This document shows, in pieces, positions 19,948 through 32,275 of a DNA stretch of 64,000 nucleotides; the first letter of the stretch is position 1; each line of letters begins with the position of its first letter. The position numbers and the translations under genes are program-made. The notes beneath the pieces were generated by a model. It saw only the letters and a program-made list of their open reading frames with translations, was not told the origin of the DNA and made no database searches. Source of the DNA: Phytophthora quininea (lineage: Eukaryota > Oomycota > Peronosporomycetes > Peronosporales > Peronosporaceae); the NCBI GenBank assembly GCA_011947345.1, contig JAAVTG010000229.1, positions 434,001 through 498,000 on the forward strand, written 5' to 3'.

Positions 19948-21248
19948 CTATTTCCCGTTGAGTAACGAGTCGAGGGCATCGCCTTCGAAAACACTTTGCG
20001 AGGCTTCAAACGACCTGGAAAAGGTGACGTTCTGCAAGGTCTCGTAGACCTCCTCAAATGTTGGGCGACAAGTTGGTTCTTCATCCCAGCAGCGTTTCAT
20101 CAGGTCCTGCAAACAACGAAAAATATGATTAAATTCCTGCACTTGGTTTAAAATTCAGTAGCGACGTACCTGGCATTCTGGTGGACAATCAACCGTTGGA
20201 ACCCTGAAGCGTTCACCTGCCAGCACCTTCTTCCGAATATCGGAGACGTCGTAACCTCGGAATGGGATGTCGCGGCTGAAAATCTAATAGCAACGTGGTT
20301 AGAATGGTTGTAGGCGCGAACGTTGAAATAGTCGTACCTCCCAAAGTAAAATGCCGTACATGAAGACGTCCACAGATTTGGAGAACGGCTTGCCACAAAG
20401 CAGCTCAGGAGGCATGTAGCTCGGCGTTCCGGCACTTGTCACCTTGGTGCTGCAACCGCAACAGATTATTAAATTCTACGAATTGTTCAGCAGTTTAAAG
20501 TGATGTACCGAACAAGGCCGAAGTCACAGAGCTTCGCGATGCCTTTTGTGTCCAGGAGAACATTTGGACTCTTCAGATCTCTGCATAGATAAACAATAGG
20601 TGCTGTTCAGTAACCAATTCACAGGTATCATTCGAGTGCAAACTTACCGATGGATAACTGCGGGTCTTCTCGAGTGAAGAAATCGCATCCCATTGGCAAT
20701 GTCACTCTGTTGATATAATAAAAACGTTAGAACCTTGGTGATCAGGCTTGATCACGTAATATACCGCGATTCGAGTGAGTTGCTGAACACTGAGGTATAT
20801 GTTGGTATCGTGCAGCAAGTAATGAAGGGAGTGGTCGCAGAGCTCCATGACCATGCACAGATTAGGAGGCTCCAAACATGCTCCAAATAGAGCCACCACG
20901 TTTGGGTGATGAAGTTTGCTGCAACAATAACAAAATTATTAAAAGTCGAACATATATACATGAAAACAAACAAAAACTCACCTCATTACGAGCAGCTCGT
21001 CCATGAATTCTTGCTTCAGAGCTTCATCCACTCGTGGATCAAACTACAGGATTCAACAGTTCATTTTCAGTGACGTAAGATTGAGACCCAGAAAAACCCA
21101 CCAGGGTTTTCAGAGCGACCGACTGCTTCCGATAGATCCCGCGATGCACCAGAGCCACGCCGCCGCCTCCAATTTTCTCGCACACCGTTAGATCGCGGAA
21201 CGGGATATTTTCCCAGCATGGCGCAGCATCGCTGTCGTCGCTGTCCAT
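19948..21248 (-). CDS. TKL-type protein kinase, multi-exon
   Basis: Small soluble tyrosine-kinase-like Ser/Thr kinase. Exons are read from: [20 protein letters not shown] and VALKTL (21248 down), [49 protein letters not shown] with [40 protein letters not shown], and [20 protein letters not shown]. Key residues are present: Lys in VALK, HRD in VIHRDLKSPN, DFGLVR and the PPE of subdomain VIII. The glycine loop is IGGGGVALV, with Ala in place of the third Gly. About seven introns of 50-75 nt. No membrane segment or extra domain is seen, so it is a kinase-only TKL of ~350 residues. Ends SLLNGK at 19948. Oomycetes have a large TKL repertoire; substrate unknown. Confidence 0.8.
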
Positions 21249-21572
21249 CGCTGGCTATAAAATGGCGTCGTTTCACGACCAAACTAGATGGCTACACAAA
21301 AAGATCATACTGTACATATCCTTTGAAGTTGTCTTCACTCAGATGGTCGCTTCTTGGTTTGGATGTGGCTCTGCTCGGTTTGGATCGACGACTGGCTTCT
21401 GTGTCGCTACGTCCTTCATACATCAGCTGATAGTGAAAGCTCAATCTCTTGGCTAGGTCCGCGGGGCACACGTAGCTCTTGGTGCTGCCCCTAGTCGAGG
21501 AATTAACATTTCTAACTATTAAACTTCCTTACATTTTCTTATACATTTTTGCGTGTCGGGGTAATACCAATT

Positions 21573-23568
21573 TTAAAAACGTCCATAGAGGTCCATCCGA
21601 AACACATCTTCGTCTTGCTGGTTCCTGGATCTTCTGTCCTGTCCTCGAGTTGACTCGCTTCGTCGATCGACTGCTGCAGGCTTCTTGTCAATATGTTCTG
21701 GTGGTGCCGATTGGGATCGCAGTTGACGATTATCAGGGCATGACTTCACCTGCTGCGTTGGTTTAGCAAATCCATTATTTTCCTGTACAGGTAGCGGCAT
21801 CTGAAGCTGATCACGATGGTTGTATCGCGGTTGCTCTTGGATTTCATCGAGTCGCTGCCGACGCTCCAAGTACAGCAGATGCGCTCTCTCCGCTTCGTTG
21901 CTACGTGCTGCATCCTCATCACTACTCGCTGCGTAAATATCCTCCGTATCGAGCACAGTTTTCGCGACTGGATACACTTCAGCGATAGTGGTGTTGCCTC
22001 GAAGTTCTCTAGATACAACAGGTGCGATGCTATTCCTTAAAAGAGACTCGCGGTTTGCAGCCTCAGCAGCTGCAGCGTCGGGATCTGCGAGGAAAGTGGT
22101 CTGTCGTTTTCGAACCTCTTGTGGCGGTTCCATACATTCTTGCTCTCTGTCGGGCTCCTGCTCATCTTGTTCGGATTCGTACGAGTTTTCCGGGCGGCAC
22201 TGGTTCGCGATGTTCAGTCGACTACCAAACACTTCATAGTTACGGAAAAGCCCTTCGTAGTTTGGTTTGTGGCGACTAGCAGCAGTCCTGGTCGAAGCTG
22301 GCAAGCTTTGTCTCCGCTGCTCTCTATCTAGCTTCTTGAGGTCGCGATGCGATTGCGCTCGATTGCTACTTCTCCGCCAGAACTTGAAGCTCCTCTTGCT
22401 GCTACTATCGCCAGAACTTCCAGACAGGAACTCCCTGTTTGAGCTGCCACCAGTAGAATTGTTACCATCACCAGAACCCGAAGTCTTATTCGCTGTAGCA
22501 TTCTTCGCATTGGTTAAGATCTCAATCCGCACGAGACATTTGTTGCAGAACGCATCGGTCTCCGGTTCATGCGTCCTGGAGTTGAACGAGAAGACTTGTT
22601 TCGCCTCGTAGCACTTCTGGCACACCGACTTCTTACAGATAGCGCAGTTACGGAGTACGTCTAGCCCCTTTCTCTTAGACCCACAACGAAGACACATCTT
22701 GCTCATCATCACAGGCCGACTCCTCGCTTTCCGCACAAAGTTCGACAGCACTTTTGCTCGTGCACAATCCGGTAGCCTCGTACTCATTAAGATCCTATCC
22801 GCTACCTCTGTGTCTGCAGCACGTCGCGACGTAGCGGACACTCGAGTCGTAATCTACCAGCGTAAAGCACTCGACCAAGTCGTCGCAAACTTTCCTGAAT
22901 AGAAAGCACATGGCGAGCTCTGTGCGTCTCAATCCTGGCCCTCGGGCCACATCCAACGGCCATTCTGGTTTGTGCATCGACAGCAGCACATGGTACGCCA
23001 CTTCCTGTGTCCCTTGGTCTTTATCTCGATCTGCCAGCGCCGTACCCATGCGTTCGTACGTCAATAGGTCGCTCTCTTGGCCGTCCACACTTAAACTTCC
23101 ATGGCCATCCTTGTCATTTCGGTTCCACAGGTACCATTTGACGCCTGCGAACCGGAACGGCGCCGCTCTCAGTTCTCTCCTCTCCTCAACCAACAGCACC
23201 GAGGCGTCCATTGCGGTGGTGCCTCCTGGACTGGTCAGCGTCTGAGTCGTCAGCAATTCCTCGTCACTTTCAGAGTACAAACTTGTAATAACGTCGTTTA
23301 AACTGCAGTCTAAGAAGCCTGTGCCAACAGCTCGACGCTTGTGGGTGTCGGCTCCTCTAGTGGAGGACACGGCGCGGTGCACGGAGACTTGGCCGCGTCG
23401 GGCCAGCAGCTTCCAGTCGTACGGGTCCAGGCGGGTGCTATCGAAGCCCGCGAAGGCCCCCAGCGTCTCGCCCAGCAGCGCCTCGCTGCGACGGTCGAGC
23501 TGCAGTCGCTCGTCTCGTGACAGGGCGTGCGTCCGGACGGCCATGGGGCTGGAGCAGCTAGAGAGCAA
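21573..23568 (-). CDS. START-like domain with FYVE-like zinc finger
   Basis: The N-terminal ~250 residues resemble the oomycete START-like lipid-binding family that is fused to FYVE-type fingers: DPYDWKLLARRGQVSVHR, a hydrophobic core (FAGVKWYLWNRND) and VCDDLVECFTLVDYDS. After a frame change near 22855 (one base, no intron) comes a cysteine pattern of FYVE type: CLRCGSKRKG, CAICKKSVCQKC and FCNKCLVRI. The RxHHCRxCG basic motif of true phosphoinositide-binding FYVE domains is reduced to RNCAICKK, so lipid binding is uncertain. The C-terminal ~300 residues are Ser/Arg-rich and disordered, ending DLYGRF. Possible starts at 23568 or 23544. Probably acts at membranes. The frame break fits the pattern of base-call errors in this window. 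Confidence 0.65.
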
Positions 23569-24278
23569 GAGGGCAAGTGAGCTTCTCGGCCGACTGTGTC
23601 AGCGACTTCAGCGGTAGGCGATGGGTGAAAGGAGCATATAATGGGTAAAACGGGGAGAAAAATGCATCTGGAACGGCCTACATAAGAGCACAGATTGATA
23701 TCTGGAGCGGAGTGTAGGACAACTTCAACTTGCCATTTTGCGATGGTCGAGCACTGTTGCTGCTGTTGCTATTACAGATGTAGCGTTTGGAAACAGAGCA
23801 GAAAAAATTGCGCTTTGCAGTGCTCGGCAAGTTGATGTCGTTCGACTGCACTAAATCGTAGATCAGTAGTAGGAGCAGCCGCAGTTGTCTACACCTTCGT
23901 TCCGCGTCGATTGAGCAGCAAATTGGCAAGCGTCTTTCGGCCAACCTCAGCACGTCAAGTGAATTGCTCATTCTACCTCACATCTATTGCCGCTCCACCT
24001 ATTTTGCCAACCAGATGCGCCAGGTCGGAACGTCCGTCGCCGGCGTCGACAATAGTCTTGGTCCCACTTGATTCGGTCTGCTTCACCAAGCATACCTCCA
24101 CGAGACTTTCCAAACAAAACCCACACTGCTTTCCCTGCTCAAAACACTACACTATATTCTCACGCAAAAACTACTGTTACTTTGGTCGAAAACACTTGCG
24201 CCAACAAAAAAGTGCCTTGGACCCCCAAAACGCTTCAAGCGTTTCAAGCCACAAACGCTGTTTGTCAGCGTGGGGGAT
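23569..24278. other. Intergenic region before the DNA-binding-like gene
   Basis: About 710 bp with short frames only and no recognised motif. A 97-codon minus-strand frame at 23971-23678 has a Leu-rich stretch but no support. Confidence 0.35.
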
Positions 24279-25403
24279 GGCTTCAATGCCCGAGGCCATG
24301 CGCATCGCGACGGCGGCGCTGGCCTCGTCGGATGCGAGCGAACATGACGCCGAGACCCCTCGCAATCCGCATCGCAACAGCCGCCGCAGCCGCAACCCAG
24401 TGCCACTAAACGCAAGTACTCGCACACGACCGAGGAGCAGACGCAGCGCATGTTGGAGTGGCTCGAACTGCCAGGCAACTTCCAACTGCTCACGCGTCCG
24501 GCGACGTCGCTAAGTGAAGGCGCCTCGCCTCCGCATAAGCGCGTGAAAAGATGGACGGCTACCGGTCCTTGGCGCAGTACATGAACCTCAAGACTCAGAG
24601 TCAGTGGTCCGACAAGATGGCCCGCAGTCGCTATGAGAGCTTCATGGCCGGCTTCAGGAAGGCCAAGAAGCAAACGCCGCACTATCTCAAGCCTGCGTAT
24701 CGACGGGTTGATGAGCTCTTCCAAACGGGAGGGCGCCCGAGACGAGCAAGCGTCGGCAACCGGGTGGAGAGTATTATCACTACTGAGAGGGACTGGGACG
24801 ACCGAGGTTTCCGCAGTACCGCGTCGTCGCCAGGAGTCGAGGTTTCCGCACGGAGCGGCAGTATTGGCAGCAGAATGGAGAGTATCATGGCAGCTCTTGT
24901 CACGGAGAGCAAGAGGGACAGTCCGACACTTCCGGTGTTGGAACCGCCTGGTTTCGGGTCCAGGGAGTTGACGGTGTTGGAACCACCGCCGAGATATAGC
25001 AGAGCGGAGGAGACGTCCAGGGAGCTTGTTGTATCGGAGCAGGCGGCTCCAACTCCGGAACCGACGAGAGTGGTGCGTAGTGAACAGGTTGCCACGCCTC
25101 CTCGGGAACAGAGGACGAGTTTTGGCAGTGCGACGTCAACACCCAAAAGTGACATCGGAGCTGGGGAGTGTTACTGTTGCTGCTTCATCACCAACAGAGA
25201 CGCTGAACGAGCAGGTCATCCGCCTGGAAAGCCAACGTCTGGCTGTAAGGCAGCAGGAGCTAGCTCTCAAACAAAACGAGCTGGTGTCCAAGCAGCAGCA
25301 AAGCAGACAAACACTGCGCGCCGAGGTGCTCACGCGTCTGGTGGAAGCTGGCAAGTCGCCTGCCGAAGTGCGCGAGTACCTTAAAATCATGGACGCTGAG
25401 TAG
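24279..25403 (+). CDS. Oomycete-expanded SANT-like/coiled-coil protein, three frame breaks
   Basis: Reads in order as an N-terminal Ala-rich stretch, then KRKYSHTTEEQTQRMLEWLE with ELPGNFQLLTRPA, then DGYRSLAQYMNLKTQSQWSD and YESFMAGFRKAKK (a Myb/SANT-like helical unit), a long Ser/Pro/Glu linker, and a coiled coil EQVIRLESQRLAVRQQELAL with SPAEVREYLKIMDAE at the end. I recognise it as a member of a repetitive oomycete family likely derived from transposon DNA-binding proteins. Frame changes fall near 24360, at the AAAA run near 24547 (KRVKK|DGYR) and at the GGGG run near 25166. Each can be mended by one base in a homopolymer, so it may be intact. Function not known. Confidence 0.5.
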
Positions 25404-25698
25404 AAATTGCGTTGAAGTGGCGGGTATAATCCCAGCCCACTTGTCTGGAATCAATGAACAAGTATCACCACTGACTATCAAAGCAATTGCAATTATCCGC
25501 CAAAGAATGGCGAGTTATCTACATCATGAATCGGTTGTATCAACTGCACGAGTTTAAGACGAACAAGATCGCTCTTAGTTTTTTGTCTGATCTTCAAACC
25601 GCTTGAGAAACTTGCAGTTCGTTGCACTTGTGAGCGCAGTTTCATGCAAGCCGTCCAGCCCCAGCATTTCCTTCACATGCCACCTTTTTCGTCCCGCT
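25404..25698. other. Short intergenic region
   Basis: About 300 bp between convergent units. No feature seen. Confidence 0.35.
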
Positions 25699-26312
25699 TC
25701 AGCTCAAAGCTCCTACTTCATCGCCAGTTCCTTGGCTGAGCCCGAGCCGTAATGGACCTGCGGCAGGAAGATGAAGTTCTTTAGCGCCATGACCCTGGTC
25801 GTCGTAGTTGTTGACGTATCGCGCATACATCTTGAGCTCCGTCGTCGACTTTAACGTTGCCGCAGGAGCTTGCTCCAATCTCTGTTTGCCAGAAAGAGCG
25901 CGTCGAGACGCTATTCTCCACCATTTTGTCGAGCTTACGCCCTTCGAGCCGGTACATGATGTTCTCGTACGTCTTGTAGTTCTTGTGGCTCTTGAGTGCG
26001 GCTCCAGTCAATCCGTCCAATTTCACAGTGATTTCTACAATATAAGGAAGGTCGACGCCACTCGGCCTACAAGAACCAGAAACATTCATAAAGCCAAGGC
26101 TTCGCAACTCGCCAGGCGAGATTATGATCTTCCGCGACGGTCGATTCATGACGCTGAGCGAGGTCTTCCAGTCGCTGAACCTTAAGACGTCAACAAGCTC
26201 ACGTCCCGCATCACCACGAAACGAAAATTCACTACTTGCCCGACCTCGACGCACACCACAGCAAACAAACTTAATGCACAACGGCTAGAAATGCCAAACG
26301 AGATGTTGGCAT
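25699..26312 (-). pseudogene. RxLR-type effector-like gene, frame-broken
   Basis: The middle part carries the block LTGAALKSHKNYKTYENIMY and a VSTRSFWQ block, followed in another frame by ELKMYARYVNNYDD; these resemble the C-terminal repeats of secreted RxLR-type proteins of Phytophthora. A candidate signal peptide begins at the ATG at 26312 (MPTSRLAFLAVV), but the frame changes after 12 residues. I see no RxLR or dEER motif. At least two breaks, one near 26275 and one near 25845. It could be a dead effector, or an intact one hit by base-call errors, as elsewhere in the window. Family placement is from recalled motif similarity only. Lies next to a repeat-rich block, as is usual for such genes. 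Confidence 0.4.
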
Positions 26313-26499
26313 GCCTGTCACCACCGTGTTCCTGTTATTCATCGTGCATTTCTAAACAAAATGAGCGGCGTTGAAAAACACCTTAGTAAATAAATAATGC
26401 AAACATGCAACCACGAACCTAGCTTGGAGCCACCCTCGCCTTCTGATCCACAATCCACAACAACCACGTCAAGAAATGCGATTCCACATCGCCTTCGTC

Positions 26500-27960
26500 G
26501 GTTCCAAAACCAGTTGCGAAGCCACTCAATCTCACAAAACAATTCACGAAAACCACGATATCACAGCACACTTTTGCCTGCATGAAACACAAATGCATCG
26601 AATAACAAAGTATTCATCAACGATGAACCGTTCTTCGAAATCCAAAGAGTAAAAGTCTCCCAATCAACACCTTGCTGCGTACATGTTACACACCTCTGGT
26701 TGAAGAAATGGAGAACACAGTTTGCGCTGACTGATCTTAAGGAAGCTGAACTCTTGCCTAGTCAGTCGAAACACAAACGCACACACCTTTCACATATCTC
26801 TTCTAAACAATCGCGATTTGGGCTTCCACTTGTGGTGCTTCACGTTACACAGCACCATCTATCTATCCACATTAACCAAATCGCAACATACCGCAATCCA
26901 CGAAACGAAAAGTGACTGCTGGCCCGAACCTCCGACCGCGACGCACATCACACTAATACCCTGCACACCACAACATCCCCGAATCGTAGATTAAACGAAA
27001 TCCAAGAAGTATACCTTGCGATCGAGTAAAATCAGCTGATTCACGAAACCACAGGGACCGTCGTCACTGACGAGCCGACACCTGCACGTCACAACCTCCC
27101 CGAAAATTGTGGACAAGGGACAAGAGAATCGCGGCTTACATGGTCATGTCGTGTCGACTCAGCGCGAGATGACGTGTAGAGATTCCATGTCAATCCGGAA
27201 TTGTTCTTATCTGCAAAAATTGTAACACCACTTCACCAGAGAGCACCTCAAAACTACCAACCACGACAGCACAGGACCACAACACCAAACTTTCCCGAAA
27301 AGGCGCTAGTCCAATCCATGCTGTGCTTGACGGCGTCAAATCTGCATACCACAACCTCCCCAAACCGAGCAGCCAACATGATCCACAATACCAGTTGCTT
27401 ACTCGTTCGAAGCTCGCACGATTAACGCAACTCCCTAAACCACCAAATGAAACTCGACTGCGTTATGAAAACGTGAGGCAACAACTTGCACTGACCAAAT
27501 TTGAACGAACTCTCCGTCACGGATTGTCAGAAACAAGTCCAGCAGTAGGAAGGCTCCTCGCAGAATCGTTCACATCTGCACAACATTATAGCACACACTT
27601 CACTGCACGCGACGTTTCTGCCTGCGACCACGACAGAGCTGGACCACGATTAAAATTCAACGACGCACCATTTGTTTTCACCCATGACGAGGAACTTATC
27701 GCGAACACATCGAACCTGCAAGCCACAGCCTCCCTAAATCGTGCAAGCCACTACGGCTAAGAAAAAATGCTTACTCGCTGCCGCAGACAGCTAAAACCAA
27801 CGCGACGGACTGGCGTTAAGAAAACGTGGAGGTAACAGCGTGCACTGACCGAATGTGAACGAAGTTCTTTGTCCGAAACTTCGTGACTGAGTCGAGAAGT
27901 TCGTACAGGAAGCGTTGCGTAAAATACGTGAAAACTAAGAAATTCGTACATGCCACAAAG
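26500..27960. repeat. Degenerate tandem repeats, period about 0.35 kb
   Basis: Related words recur at a spacing of 340-370 bp: TTGCGCTGACTGATCTT (~26726), CTTGCACTGACCAAATTTGAACGAA minus its tail (~27487) and GTGCACTGACCGAATGTGAA (~27830); CCACAACCTCCCCAAACCG (~27350) against CCACAGCCTCCCTAAATCG (~27722); and ATCTGCAAAAATTGTAACA (~27210) against ATCTGCACAACATTATAGC (~27572). The block is A/C-rich with no supported gene. Copies are too diverged to place exact borders. May be a decayed non-coding transposon or satellite. Confidence 0.45.
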
Positions 27961-28715
27961 TCACGAGATTCTCCCTGTCACCATCAAATACAACACAAAC
28001 AACACACTTGAAAATAACCTTGACATCGCGCAATAATCACAAGAAAAAAAAAACCGGGATGCTCGTTGCTTGAAGCCAGCACAGCGTCCAGCAAACCAGC
28101 GCTTCCTCTCCATTTATCGTAAAAATGATCTTGGTAGCTCCACTCTTGCCCAATAAAGTCTACATTGGGTCGAAAGACAATACACATAGCGGGACCTCTC
28201 TGTCCCGGACAAAGTAGCTCCTCATACAAAAGAAGAAATCCCCACCGAATGTGTCGATACAGCTCACAGCATTGCAAGTTGAGTCCTGGGAGCGAAGGAG
28301 TCCTAAACGGGACAAGACGGCACAATCGTCGGGCATTTAACCGACCGAGTCATCACAGCAGCAGCACAGGAAACGACGCAGCGTCTGAGTTGCCTTGACA
28401 CAACCTATAGGGGATTCACGAAGACGGCGTGGCGTCTTCAGCTCATCGTTCTTCTCGTCTTTTGCCTTGCTTCTGCCTTGCGCTTGATGTCTTGGTTGTG
28501 AAAAGAAAAGTGTGCACTGCAGGTGAGAAAATGCGTTCTGATGTGCACTGACTCTCTGATTAGGATTGGCTAAATTTTAATTATTTACAGGTAATTATCT
28601 AATTCTAGGTCCTTTTATAGTAAAGCCTGCGGAATCATTTTAATAAAAGTACCTTTTCACATGGATAAAACATCGATGTTTTAGGATCTGTGCCGCCTCA
28701 ACATCAGCAGTTAGA
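27961..28715. other. Gene-free stretch before the LRR gene
   Basis: About 750 bp with short frames on both strands and nothing recognised. The last 100 bp should include the promoter of the LRR gene at 28716. Confidence 0.35.
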
Positions 28716-30329
28716 ATGGCGCCTCCGGACCCTTCACCTCTGGGTGCGTCACGCTACCTGGAGGCTGTAGCACTGCCATCTAGCACCTCACATATACTAA
28801 CGACCTCACCTATTGATTTGTGTCCGTCCCTACAGGTGACAGCGCGGTGTTGCCGCTGCAGACGCTCTGCCTCAAATCCATCGGCCGTCGCCTCGAGCTT
28901 TATTGCAAGTATGATCAAGATACTGGCGCAGTCAACACCTCCACATACTAAACTTTTAAATGACAAATAATTAGTGTGAGGCTGCACCCGGCAGTGGCTG
29001 CGGCGCTCTCGGAGCAGGAGAAGCAACTCCTGTATGACTACGACCTTTCAAGATTGGACGTGTTCGAGGCCCAGGCTTATCTGCAGCGGATCGACACATG
29101 GCTCGGCAAGATTGAGCGCAAAAGGCTCGATCACCTGGCACAGCAGCAGATCTGCTCTGGATGCTACTCGTCCAGCAAACAGAAGCTTCGATTCGACCGA
29201 GTGATGAAAACGTTTCTTCGTCTTGTGTTGAGTCCAGTCGAGGATGTCCAAACGGAGAAATCGCTTCAGGAATTCTCAATAGTAAGGTTGCTGTCTGGGT
29301 AACTTTGAGATTAGCATGTACTCACTCGTTTATCGCAATGTAGATGCTAGATCTGGCCTCTCCTCCTGAGATGGAATTACGGACGCCAACTACAACGAAA
29401 ACAAAGCGAAAGAAATGGGTGTCTAGTGTGATAGAGGATCAAGCAGATCCGCTGTCGAAAGAGGAGCGCATGGACGAAGCTGCTCCTAGACACGATTTTG
29501 TTTACTACCTGCTACCAGTCGCTGGGGTCGGCTGTGGACTGCTTGCGGTTCGCGTTTCGTTCAAATCGTGCTAGGGTATGACTGGTTTTGGTGTTGACAA
29601 GTGTTGTGTGACTATAGAATCTACTTCAAACGTCGAGTGTGCTGGTGCGACTACGTCTGAACCATTGCCAGATTTCAGACGCTGGGGCGATACTCCTAGC
29701 AAGCGGGCTGCGGGTATGAGCTGCTCAAGTCATACAAATTAACTGTGGAATATTTTGCTCACGTGTGTGCAGCTGTCTACGAGTCTTTTGCAGCTTGATC
29801 TCAGCAATGATCTTGGCGAAGATGCCATGGCTAATAGAATCTGTGCTAGAGGTGTCCTAGCTATTGCTCTAGCGCTGGAAAAGAATCAAACCATTCAGCA
29901 GGTAAGTTATGTAAATGTTCCGCTGCCGATCGGACTTTATTTTAACGACTATACTAGGTCAGTCTAAGTAGGAACCCCGTTGAAGAAGGAGGAGCAATCG
30001 CGTTGGCGACAATGATCCCGAAAAATATCTGTCTCCAGTTCTTGGACCTTGACGGGTACAGTATGTATGTGCTGCTTTGGATGATAGTACCTTTAACTGT
30101 CTGTCTGTGAAGCATCGAGGTCTCGGATGCTGCTGAAGCTCTGATAGATGCATTCGTGAGCTCGAAAACGTACGTTGATGCTTGCACGTCGGAGTATTGC
30201 CACAAGATAACATTTTCTTTTGGTATTTGCTCTGTTGTAGACTCAAACGCCTCAGCATGCTTTGGTGCGGACTGTATCCTGGCGTTGGGGCGAAACTTGC
30301 CGCCGCGCAGGCAGCAAAAATTTCGTTGT
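28716..30329 (+). CDS. Leucine-rich-repeat protein (RNase-inhibitor type), about nine exons
   Basis: Exons read from: MAPPDPSPLGASRYLEAV (28716), LQTLCLKSIGRRLELYCK (~28850), LHPAVAAALSEQEKQLLYDY and a helical region (28979-29284), a basic/acidic exon (29344-~29570), then LRR units NLLQTSSVLVRLRLNHCQIS (29619-29713), LSTSLLQLDLSNDLGEDAM (29772-29901), VSLSRNPVEEGGAIALATMI (~29959-30057), IEVSDAAEALIDAF (~30113-30170) and LKRLSMLWCGLYPGVGAKLA to a stop at 30327-30329. Units follow LxxLxLxxCxIxDxGAxxLA, the NLR/RNase-inhibitor class. Acceptors are mostly good (CTATAG, GTGCAG, CTAG, TGTAG). Borders of exons 1-2 and 4 are uncertain. Likely an intracellular protein-binding scaffold. Confidence 0.6.
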
Positions 30330-30466
30330 AGAAGAGCATCCAAGAGAGACTTTTACTCGAGTGTGCGATTGTGATGCTTACTGAATAGATAGTACATTGA
30401 TTGACAATATGACACACGACTACAGACTCAATACGTGCAAGACCGACTGCTTCCAGCACAGTCGGT

Positions 30467-31135
30467 TTAAGGCAACGATACAGATCGTTGGAGAGGCACG
30501 CCGTTCATGTAGGCGTCAGCCTGGCGGATTTTGGCTTCTTGAGTGGAGACCATGGCACGAAGGCGTTTATTTTCTGCTTGAGCCTTGGCCAACTTGACCG
30601 ACTCGTTCGCGGCTTGGTCCCGGGTCACCGTGGACGTTTTGCAGTGCTTGCGCAGGTCATTCAGACGGTTCTCGAGGACCATGGCTTCTCTGCGGAGGAA
30701 TGCGACTTCCCTCTGTATTCACAAGGATAAAAAGTTAGTGAAGTGTGCCTTGCAAATTGGTCGGACGTTAAGCTCACCCTTCGGGCCGCGTAGGTGCACT
30801 TCTTAGTGCGTTTGCCAATCTTCTTGATCGGCTCCGAGACACTGCGCGTGATGGTCGGGATTCGAGGAAAGTCCGGCGCAAAAGGTTCATGAGGTCCTCG
30901 ACTTCCATTTTCGAGAAGCCGGGGTTGAAAGCGTCCACCGCTGTCGGTGTCGACGCTTTGGGGTTGAGCGGTGCGTAGTCGTCGATGACTTTTTCATGGC
31001 GGTGGCGTCGTCCTCCATTGGGATGAGAGTTTCGTTGTCATCAGCAGCGATGAGGCTGAGGAGTTCGGGGTCGAACGGCTCGAGCTCGTCCAACGTGGCG
31101 CGAGCAGCGAATACTGGCAACGGTTCCAGTGACAT
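30467..31135 (-). CDS. M96-like / bZIP-like coiled-coil protein
   Basis: The N-terminus is acidic (DELEPFDPELLSLIAADDNE), then DDYAPLNPKAST and FPRIPTITRSVSEPIKKIGK, a basic patch KRTKKCTYAARR, an intron (GTGAGC to ATACAG, about 30776-30712), and a leucine-zipper-like helix EVAFLRREAMVLENRLNDLR with KAQAENKRLRAM, ending RSVSLP. The basic patch plus heptad leucines resemble oomycete M96 mating-related and bZIP-like proteins, which usually carry a longer C-terminal domain; this one is short (~220 residues). Frame breaks at the AAAAA run near 31003 and at about 30890 each need one base. Nuclear role inferred from the basic region. Confidence 0.5.
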
Positions 31136-32275
31136 TGGTGGTAGTGTGAGGCGGTAGGTGGGTGGAAGGCGCTGGGATCAACGTGCGAGGGCACGAGGAA
31201 ATTGAGAACTGGCAAGGCTTGGAGTTGGGGGTGGACGAAGGCTGCCAGCCGTCGCATTGGGCGGCGTTTTCTGCTCACCATGCTAACATCCTGCCCAGCT
31301 CCTGCGGAGGTCGGTGTACGTCAGTGGAGTTTTCAGCCAAACCTCTCCGTTGCATGGGCTGGGTGCTACCATTGAGGGCGCCGGCGCCGCCATACGGCGG
31401 ATTTTGTTGCTCCGGATACCCGTCGCCGACAGATCCACTGACTACCGAACGAGCGGCCAAGCGGTTTTCGTGTGCACACTTGAAGTAGTTTTTCCAGAGC
31501 TTAAAAACCGCATGACGACCGCCACATGGGCCTCCCTTGCGTGAAGTTTGCTGTTGTTCTCGGTGCGTGGAGCGACCCAGCTGGTCGACGACGAAAATGC
31601 TGGAGCTCCAGCTCTTTCCGACACGGCCCTGAGCCGAGTCTCGGCAAATAAGACTTTGAAGCGAGTCTCTGGATTTTCTTATCATTCCAACGAGTCGGTT
31701 CGGTGCGTCGACCAGCTGAAAACGCGCTCGACAAGGCTTTGACTCGGTGTCATTCAACGATAAGGGGTATCATGAGCAATCGCGCCTCCAGCAGGCACAG
31801 AGGACGCCACGTTGGACCGGACCGCAACCGCTGCAATCCAACGACACTCAGGCATTTACTGCTGCGCCAGGTCGATCAGGTCGGTACGCCCGCAAGTGTC
31901 TCCGGCAGCTTTTTTTTCGTTGTTCAGTGTCAAGTTCACTGTCCGGCCAGGCTCGCACCCAGAGCCACAACTTGCAAATGCCGACGCTCCTCTGCAGTCA
32001 TTTGACATGCAGTGAAAAATTGGTGAACCACTCCTGGCGGATACCGATTGTAAATTGCCTCGACAAGCTCACTCGTGACTCACTGGTGGGGCACTGTCCA
32101 CTCAGCCAAAAATTGCTGTCGACGATCACAGAACTCGTCGGCGTAACGGTGAAACCGCGCCATGCCCACAACAGTGGAAGAGTCCGATCGATTCATCACC
32201 TTGCCAGTCTTATGCTACTTTTTATAATATTTACCAAAAAATTAAAAGTATATAAAGAAAAAGGGTCAGATCAGC
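31136..32275. other. Undetermined region with broken minus-strand coding-like text
   Basis: Minus-strand frames at 31275-31757 and pieces around 31960-32170 (for example HQFFTACQMTAEERRHLQVV) look partly protein-like but are interrupted by stops. Possibly a decayed transposon fragment or repeat-family relic. No domain recognised; not called as a gene. Confidence 0.3.

Noticed and set aside
27323..27760. 145-codon plus-strand frame
   Set aside because: Falls within the degenerate repeat block and has low-complexity, repeat-derived text.
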